NCBI GenBank assembly: GCA_005116795.1
Contig: SWDL01000200.1
Span: 1 to 9,489 of the forward strand
Direction: 5' to 3'
Origin: Nitrospira sp.
GTDB taxonomy: Bacteria; Nitrospirota; Nitrospiria; Nitrospirales; Nitrospiraceae
DNA: 9,489 bases
Each line of letters opens with the position of its first letter. Position 1 is the first letter of the stretch. Shown piece after piece: positions 4,402 through 9,489 of this stretch. The notes below the pieces were generated by a model. It was not told where the DNA came from. It saw only the letters and a list, made by a program, of their open reading frames with translations, and ran no database searches. The translations under genes and the position numbers were made by a program.

Positions 4402-6762
4402 ATGCGCGTGGACACGGATAAACTGGATTTCGTCACCGTGGAAGGCCTGCTGGCCTATGGGGAGGCATTCGCGCGCCGAGCGCCGAGTGAGGGCGTCGAG
4501 TTGCCGCCGCCCGCGGCGCCCTCCGTGGATCGCCTCGCACGGACGCAGGACGCGATGGACCGGATTCGGGAGTTTGTCCGCCGCGCCCAGGTGGGGTTCA
4601 CCGACGTTGACGACTATCGAGCGGCTCGGCGCGCGCTGCTGGCCGAGGGATGCGGGGGCGACGAAGTGGTGTTGTTCGCCGCCTGGAACCGGCTCCTGGC
4701 CGAAGGAGAACTGTCGCCGCTCCTCCATGCGCCGATCGGACCGCTTCAGAAGCCCACCCACCGCCGCCCGGCGGCAATCGTGCCGCGCGCGCACCTGACG
4801 CCCCAATTGGCGGAGGGGCGCATTGTGCTGGATTTGGGGGATGATCGGTTCTGGTTGCTGCCACGCGATCTGAGCGGCCGCGCGATCCTCTTCGCCATGC
4901 GGCACGGCATCTCCCGCGTGGAGAGCAAGACGCATCGGGTCGGGCGACGGCTGGCGAACCAGTTGGATCCGGAGCGCGGCATTCCACGCGCCGACACGGT
5001 CGGGGCCGCGCTGGCCCGCATGGTCGGCGTCGTGGGACAGCAACTGGATTTTCTCCATCTCTCCAATTATCTGGATCCCCGCACGTTCCTGCACTTCGTG
5101 AGCCGGAGCCCGAACACCACGCATCTCTTTCAGCGCGTGGTCGCGGCCCTGACACCGGACCGGTCGTCGCACCCCGACCCGTCGTTCGAGCCGGCGCTGG
5201 AGTCCTCGGATTTCGGCTGGGTTACCGGGGTGGAGAAAACGGTCGAGGCCGAGGACGCCGCGAAGGCCTTTGGCGTCGACGTGAAGACGGCCAAACGCCT
5301 GCTCAAACACCCGCTCTATTGCTATCCAGGCGGCAACTCGTTCTACGATCTCTATCTCGATGTGATTGCCGGGCTCCACCGCGTGGGGCAGGCACAGCAA
5401 GGGCAGGTGGCCTGTCTGTACACGCACAGCTCGACCCTGCGGGCGCTCATGATCTATCTGGACCCTCGCCCATTTCACGAAGCCTTCCTCGAATTCAGCG
5501 AGTACAAGGAGGGTCAGGATAACGTGGTCCTGCTGACCTATGAGCATCAGCAACTGTCCGGCTATTCCACGGCGGTGGGACTGTCGGAGCGGGAACGAGT
5601 GACACGAGATGCCTGGGTGACGGTCGAGCGAGTCCGGCGGGATCGAGTCACGCTGAGGCCCCGGCAGATCAAGCGGATCGTGGCGTTGGTGTCCGGGGGT
5701 GATTTCGCCGGCGGCGGCGCCGCGTTGAAAGAACTGCGCGTCAGCGGCAACCGGCTGGGCCTGGACGTGCATTTTGTCCATCACGGCTTCCTCGGGCTGG
5801 CGAATAACTGGATCGAGGCGGTGACCGAGCAGGACACGCGAGGCATGAGCAACCATGCCAGCAGTCCGATCGGGAGCAGCCGCTTTGAAGATTTCAAGAA
5901 TGAGCAGGTGCAGCAGGCCGCCATGCAGCATCTGGCGCCCTACCTGACCGACGGCGCCTTGGTCGTCATCGGAGGGGACGGCAGCCTGCGGGGCGCCCGC
6001 GCGATCTTCGAAAGTTTCGGCGTCCAGGTGGTCGGAATCCCCGGGACGATCGACGACAACATCGCGGGCACGACGTCGCTCGGGTTCCATTCGGCCGTGG
6101 CCCTGGCCAATGAATCCATTGAGTCCCTGAAAGCGACCAGCGCCGCGATGGGCAGCATCTTTTTCGTCGAGGTGATGGGGGCGGGATCGGGCCATCTCGC
6201 CCTGGCCTGCGCCTATCAGGCGAGGGCCGAGGGAGTGCTCGTCAACGAGCACCCCGACCCCGACGCGTATATCGACGAGATCATCTTGGGCACGCTCAAG
6301 CGCACGTTGGGCGTCCCGAACAAGAGCCATTTGTTTGTGGTCGCGGAGCGGACGCCCCACAGCCACCACCGGGAGGGAGGCGTCCACGGTCTCGTCGATT
6401 ACATCACCGCCTCGACCGCCCAATGGCCGAAGGTGCAGGCCAGACGGGGGCACTATCCCCTCTCGCCGGCGACGAAAGCCACGATTCTCGGCCACACGTT
6501 ACGGGGGGCCCCCCCGACACCCGAGGACAAGGCCATCGGGCAGCATCTGGCGTACGAGGCCGTCCGCCGGCTGGTGGATCATCCCGAGCATGTCGTGGGA
6601 TCGATGGTGGCCTATCGCGAGCCGGGCACGATCGAGAGCATTCCCCTCCACGCCGTCGGACCCAAACCGTTCGACTGGGAACTCTTCGCCAGAATGCACG
6701 GCAGCGACCTTCCCGGCGCCGCCTCGCTCGCGTCTCTGCCGTCCGCCGGTTCCTCCCGTTGA
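4402..6762 (+). CDS. Histidine-phosphatase-like domain fused to an ATP-type phosphofructokinase domain
   Basis: A 786-residue fusion (start ATG 4402; TTG 4345 possible). Residues 1-150 are not recognised. About 150-405 resembles the phosphoglycerate mutase/fructose-bisphosphatase-2 superfamily: RHG at 167-169, LESSDFGWVTG at 266-276 aligning with the mutase motif LNERHYGGLTG, YPGGNS at 308-313 and THSSTLRAL with the second histidine at 342. About 424-786 is a PfkA-type fold: SGGD (432-434 GGD), SSRFEDF, GGDGS (524-528), PGTIDDN (547-553), VEVMG and LGHTLRGA. Gly in GGDGS and in PGT points to ATP rather than pyrophosphate as phosphoryl donor, and the base Asp of PGTID is kept. Odd points: PGTIDND is PGTIDDN, MGR is MGA, the arginine before VEVMG is absent, and the phosphatase Glu is shifted by one (LES for LNE). 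It opens an operon with pyruvate kinase 15 bp downstream. Both kinase and phosphatase/mutase activities are inferred. Confidence 0.85.
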   Translation: MRVDTDKLDFVTVEGLLAYGEAFARRAPSEGVELPPPAAPSVDRLARTQDAMDRIREFVRRAQVGFTDVDDYRAARRALLAEGCGGDEVVLFAAWNRLLAEGELSPLLHAPIGPLQKPTHRRPAAIVPRAHLTPQLAEGRIVLDLGDDRFWLLPRDLSGRAILFAMRHGISRVESKTHRVGRRLANQLDPERGIPRADTVGAALARMVGVVGQQLDFLHLSNYLDPRTFLHFVSRSPNTTHLFQRVVAALTPDRSSHPDPSFEPALESSDFGWVTGVEKTVEAEDAAKAFGVDVKTAKRLLKHPLYCYPGGNSFYDLYLDVIAGLHRVGQAQQGQVACLYTHSSTLRALMIYLDPRPFHEAFLEFSEYKEGQDNVVLLTYEHQQLSGYSTAVGLSERERVTRDAWVTVERVRRDRVTLRPRQIKRIVALVSGGDFAGGGAALKELRVSGNRLGLDVHFVHHGFLGLANNWIEAVTEQDTRGMSNHASSPIGSSRFEDFKNEQVQQAAMQHLAPYLTDGALVVIGGDGSLRGARAIFESFGVQVVGIPGTIDDNIAGTTSLGFHSAVALANESIESLKATSAAMGSIFFVEVMGAGSGHLALACAYQARAEGVLVNEHPDPDAYIDEIILGTLKRTLGVPNKSHLFVVAERTPHSHHREGGVHGLVDYITASTAQWPKVQARRGHYPLSPATKATILGHTLRGAPPTPEDKAIGQHLAYEAVRRLVDHPEHVVGSMVAYREPGTIESIPLHAVGPKPFDWELFARMHGSDLPGAASLASLPSAGSSR

Positions 6763-6777
6763 TCAGCGAAAGGACCC

Positions 6778-8214
6778 GTGACGATTCGAAGCGCCAAGAT
6801 TATTTGCACGATCGGGCCGGCGAGCGACCGGCCAGAGGTGTTGGATAAGCTGATCGAGTGCGGCATGGATGCGGCGAGGTTGAATTTCTCGCACGGCACA
6901 CACGACTCCCATGCCCGCGCCGTGAAGGCGATCCGAGAGGCTGCGGACCGACGCCGCGCCGCCGTGGCGATCCTCCAGGACCTGCAGGGTCCCCGCATTC
7001 GAGTCGGCGCCCTCGGGCCGGACGGCGTGACGCTCGCGCCGGGCCAGCGGGTGTTCCTGACCGGGGCCGCAGCGCATGAACCGTCCGGCCGGGCGGCCGC
7101 GGTCACCATTCCGGTCACCTACCCGCAGATCGCGAAAGACGTCGTGGCCGGCGCTCGCATTTTGATCAACGACGGGCTGGTCGAGCTGCGCGCCGACGCC
7201 GCGACAGGCCAGGCCGTGGAGTGCACCGTGGTGGCCGGCGGTCTGGTCACGTCGCACAAGGGCATCAATCTGCCCGGCACCCAGATCAGCGCGGCTACGC
7301 TCACCGACAAGGATCGGGAGGACCTTCGATTCGGCATCGCGCATGGGGTGGACTACGTCGCGCTCTCGTTTGTCAGAGGCCCTGATGACGTGCGCGCCGC
7401 CAAGAAGCTGATCGCCGACTTCGGGGGGGACGTGCCCGTGATCGCCAAGATCGAACGGCCCGAGGCCATCGACGCCCTGGGCGCCATTCTGCAAGAGGCG
7501 GAAGGCGTGATGATCGCGCGAGGCGATCTCGGAGTCGAAATGGGTCCTGAGGCCGTGCCGGTCCTCCAGAAACGCATCATCAGGGAAGCCAACCGCCGCC
7601 GGCGTCTCGTCATCACCGCCACGCAGATGCTGGAATCCATGACGCACAATCCGACCCCCACGCGCGCGGAGGCGTCGGACGTGGCCAACGCGGTCTTCGA
7701 CGGCACGGACGCCGTGATGCTCTCGGCCGAAACGGCGGTCGGGCGCTATCCGGTCGAAACCGTCCGCGTGATGGATCGGATCATTCGGGCCGCAGAAGAT
7801 GAGATCGAGCGGGGGCCTATCAGGCGGTCCGAGCAGAGCCCCGGTGAGGTCTCCTTCCCTGAAGCGATCTGTACGTCGGCGTCGGCGGCCGCCTCGGCCA
7901 TCGGCGCCGGCGCGATTGTGGCGTTCAGCGAGCTGGGGATGACGGCGCGATTGCTCTCCAAACAGCGACCGGCCGCCCCGATTATTGCGTTTACTCCGTT
8001 CGAGACGGTGCTGCGGCGGATGGCGCTCTATTGGGGCGTGGTCCCCCGCACCATGCTACAAATTGATCAGACGGACGAACGCATGCACGAGGCGGAATGC
8101 CGTCTCAAAGCGGAAGGCCTTGCGAGCAAGGGGCAACGGATCGTGATCCTGTCGGGCACCAGCATCGGCCAGCCCGGCGGCACGAATCTCATGAAGTTGC
8201 ACGAGATTCAATAA
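6778..8214 (+). CDS. pyk: Pyruvate kinase
   Basis: Transfers phosphate from phosphoenolpyruvate to ADP, giving pyruvate and ATP, the last step of glycolysis; cytoplasmic, usually a tetramer. The 478 residues match the usual bacterial length. Visible signatures: KIICTIGPAS at the start, LNFSHG, DLQGPRIRVG, the active-site lysine K224 in AKIERPEAI, GDLGVEMG (249-256) for metal/substrate binding, TQMLESM (282-288), PTRAEASDVANAVFDGTDA and LSAETAVGRYPVE. The C-terminal effector-type domain runs from about 355 and ends SGTSIGQPGGTNLMKLHEI. The start is GTG 6778, with GAAAGGA at 6768-6774 as ribosome-binding site; the preceding stop is at 6760-6762. The stop TAA shares one base with the next ATG (8214). 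The position right behind a phosphofructokinase-type gene fits joint expression of two glycolytic control steps. Confidence 0.97.
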   Translation: MTIRSAKIICTIGPASDRPEVLDKLIECGMDAARLNFSHGTHDSHARAVKAIREAADRRRAAVAILQDLQGPRIRVGALGPDGVTLAPGQRVFLTGAAAHEPSGRAAAVTIPVTYPQIAKDVVAGARILINDGLVELRADAATGQAVECTVVAGGLVTSHKGINLPGTQISAATLTDKDREDLRFGIAHGVDYVALSFVRGPDDVRAAKKLIADFGGDVPVIAKIERPEAIDALGAILQEAEGVMIARGDLGVEMGPEAVPVLQKRIIREANRRRRLVITATQMLESMTHNPTPTRAEASDVANAVFDGTDAVMLSAETAVGRYPVETVRVMDRIIRAAEDEIERGPIRRSEQSPGEVSFPEAICTSASAAASAIGAGAIVAFSELGMTARLLSKQRPAAPIIAFTPFETVLRRMALYWGVVPRTMLQIDQTDERMHEAECRLKAEGLASKGQRIVILSGTSIGQPGGTNLMKLHEIQ

Positions 8215-8804
8215 TGCAAGGGACAGGGCACAAGGAAACAGGGAACAGGGTGAGTCGCCGCGCGCTTGCGGTCATCGTCCTTTTGACCGTGCCCCTGTGC
8301 CTTGTGCCGTTCGTCGCGCGGGCCCTGATCGGGGAGATGAAGAAAGATCCGACGGAGATGGTCACCCAATATGTCAGGCTCGACGAGCGCGGCGCCCGCC
8401 TGGACGCCCTCTCCTTTGAGACCTTGAAGCCCTATATCGATTGGAAGGAAGAGCCGGCCTGGGGACACGCGGTGGTGATCGCCGGCTACAAAGTCGTGGA
8501 CGACGTGAAACAGTGGGAGGTGCTGAGCGAGATCGACGTCCTGATCCCGGTGGAGTTCAAGATTCTCGGACTCGTGTACTGGGAGACGGCCTCGTTCATT
8601 CCCGAGTCGCACACGGAAGTGGTGAAGTTCCACGTCAAAGGCATCCGGGACCGGTGGCGGATCGTGGACCCCATCCTGCCGCCCCATGTGGGACACAAGC
8701 GCATGGGGCAGCTCGTCCGCCAGGCCTTGATCGATGAAACAGCCACCGCGCGCCAATCCGCCCTCTCCACCTTGCGAGATGAGCTACAGAAGGCCCGACG
8801 ATGA
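8214..8804 (+). CDS. Small membrane-anchored protein of unknown function
   Basis: I do not recognise the family. From ATG 8214 (TAATG overlap with pyk) the product has 196 residues. Residues 13-37 (VSRRALAVIVLLTVPLCLVPFVARAL) form a single hydrophobic segment with a preceding RR, so a signal anchor or signal peptide. The remainder is soluble and mixed alpha/beta, with LKPYIDWKEEPAWGHAVVIAGYKVVDD, ILGLVYWETASFIP and VKFHVKGIRDRWRIVDPILPPHVG, ending in a charged helix. No catalytic motif is evident; the strand-rich middle could be an NTF2- or lipocalin-like fold, but that is a guess. The first 12 codons lie inside a heptamer repeat, so GTG 8250 may be the true start. It overlaps the HAD phosphatase gene by 4 bp (ATGA), so all are likely on one mRNA. 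Confidence 0.75.
   Translation: MQGTGHKETGNRVSRRALAVIVLLTVPLCLVPFVARALIGEMKKDPTEMVTQYVRLDERGARLDALSFETLKPYIDWKEEPAWGHAVVIAGYKVVDDVKQWEVLSEIDVLIPVEFKILGLVYWETASFIPESHTEVVKFHVKGIRDRWRIVDPILPPHVGHKRMGQLVRQALIDETATARQSALSTLRDELQKARR
8218..8252. repeat. Heptamer tandem array, consensus (A/C)AGGGAA
   Basis: Seven-base units in register: AAGGGAC, AGGGCAC, AAGGAAA, CAGGGAA, CAGGGTG. The array starts just after the pyk stop and ends at GTG 8250, covering the first codons of the membrane-protein frame. The match in period to other gene-boundary arrays here suggests it is an intergenic element rather than protein-selected sequence. Confidence 0.6.
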
Positions 8805-9463
8805 GCCGCGCCCGATCCACACCGCACGCGGTCGACCTGCTGATTTTCGACCTCGACGGCACCTTGATCGAATCCAAGTGGGACATTGCCGCCGCCGTGA
8901 ATCTTACACTGGACGAACTCGGCCTGCCCTTGCGGACTCAGGAAGAGATCTTCGGCTACGTGGGCGACGGCGTGAAAAAGCTCCTGCGCCTGGCCGTCGG
9001 AGAGGGGAACCAATCCCGTTTCGACGACGCGTTGCGCGTCTTCCGTGGACACTACCTGGCCCACTGCCTGGACCGGACGCGCTATTTCCCCGGCATCGAG
9101 CCGGTGCTGACCCACTTCACCCACAAGAAAAAGGCGGTGGCGACCAATAAGTCACTGGAGTATACGCTGAAGATCCTCGACGGCTTGGGGAATCATCATT
9201 TTGCGCACGTGGTCGGCGGGGACAACGGATTCGGGCTTAAGCCCGAGCCCGGCATGGTGGTTCATGTCATGGAGCAGCTTGGCGTGGATCCCGAGCGGAC
9301 CGTGTTGATCGGCGACAGCACCAACGACATCAATGGCGGCCATCGCGCCGGCATCCGCGTCTGCGCGGTCGGCTATGGGATGGGCGATCGGGAAAAGATG
9401 GCGGCCTGCCGGCCCGAATGGTTCATTGAACAACCGGAAGAGCTGATGGAGATCTTCAGATGA
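8801..9463 (+). CDS. gph: HAD-superfamily phosphatase, phosphoglycolate phosphatase-like
   Basis: Mg2+-dependent phosphatase of the haloacid dehalogenase superfamily, 220 residues, cytoplasmic. All four HAD motifs are present: IFDLDGTL with nucleophile D17 and acid/base D19; T115 in AVATNKS; K147 in GLKPEPGM; and GDSTNDINGG with D172 and D176. An alpha-helical cap lies between motifs I and II (about 27-95), as in Gph/PGMB-type members. The size and motif spacing fit phosphoglycolate phosphatase, which removes 2-phosphoglycolate, an inhibitory side product. HAD substrates cannot be read from motifs, so a pyrophosphatase or a sugar-phosphate phosphatase (including one acting on side products of pyruvate kinase or phosphofructokinase) is also possible. 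The start ATG 8801 overlaps the upstream stop by 4 bp. It appears to be the last visible gene of the operon. Confidence 0.88.
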   Translation: MSRARSTPHAVDLLIFDLDGTLIESKWDIAAAVNLTLDELGLPLRTQEEIFGYVGDGVKKLLRLAVGEGNQSRFDDALRVFRGHYLAHCLDRTRYFPGIEPVLTHFTHKKKAVATNKSLEYTLKILDGLGNHHFAHVVGGDNGFGLKPEPGMVVHVMEQLGVDPERTVLIGDSTNDINGGHRAGIRVCAVGYGMGDREKMAACRPEWFIEQPEELMEIFR

Positions 9464-9468
9464 GAAAC

Positions 9469-9489
9469 AGGTTAAGGTTGAGGTTAAGG
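9469..9489. repeat. Hexamer tandem array AGGTTA/AGGTTG, continuing past the window
   Basis: AGGTTA, AGGTTG, AGGTTA, AGG in register, starting six bases after the HAD phosphatase stop and cut by the window edge. It is the only array here with a six-base rather than seven-base period. Confidence 0.65.

Noticed and set aside
4357..6495. 712-residue open frame on the minus strand
   Set aside because: It lies wholly antisense to the phosphatase-PFK gene, has no recognisable domain, and long antisense frames are expected in GC-rich coding DNA.
6763..7647. 294-residue open frame on the minus strand
   Set aside because: Antisense to pyruvate kinase, whose motifs are unmistakable; composition is that of a shadow frame.

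Overview
The window is GC-rich and reads as a piece of bacterial chromosome with short gaps and overlapping stop/start codons. Gene content and style (C5-pathway hemL, integron-type integrase with an N-terminal add-on, short intergenic repeats) remind me of Nitrospira/Nitrospirota. That is a recognition-based inference; the window holds no rRNA or other marker that would settle it.

Left part, minus strand (1-1629): a tyrosine recombinase of the integron-integrase family runs off the left edge and is broken by a one-base frameshift near 322-324. Upstream of it lies a secreted, short staphylococcal-nuclease-like protein. A gene-poor stretch (1630-2017) follows, holding a seven-base tandem array and a strong hairpin whose T-tail points along the plus strand.

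Middle part, minus strand (2018-4254): a three-gene cluster in the order secreted barnase/RNase Sa-type ribonuclease, barstar-like inhibitor, hemL. The first two are 4 bp apart and barstar overlaps hemL by 4 bp. hemL carries a 5-bp tandem duplication that introduces a stop after 379 of an expected 427 codons.

Right part, plus strand (4402-9463): a compact operon diverging from the RNase cluster. It encodes a fusion of a histidine-phosphatase-like domain to a phosphofructokinase domain, then pyruvate kinase, a small membrane-anchored protein of unknown function, and a HAD phosphatase resembling phosphoglycolate phosphatase. Two certain central-carbon functions (PFK fold, PK), a phosphatase/mutase-like domain and a sugar-acid phosphatase together suggest a glycolysis/carbon-control unit.

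The most unusual items are the phosphatase-PFK fusion with altered active-site residues, the RNase/inhibitor pair in front of hemL, and a set of short tandem arrays, mostly of seven-base period but different sequence, at four gene boundaries, with a hexamer array at a fifth. Two frameshifts in 9.5 kb mean that real gene decay and sequencing or assembly error both have to be considered. I saw no tRNA, rRNA, CRISPR array or insertion sequence.
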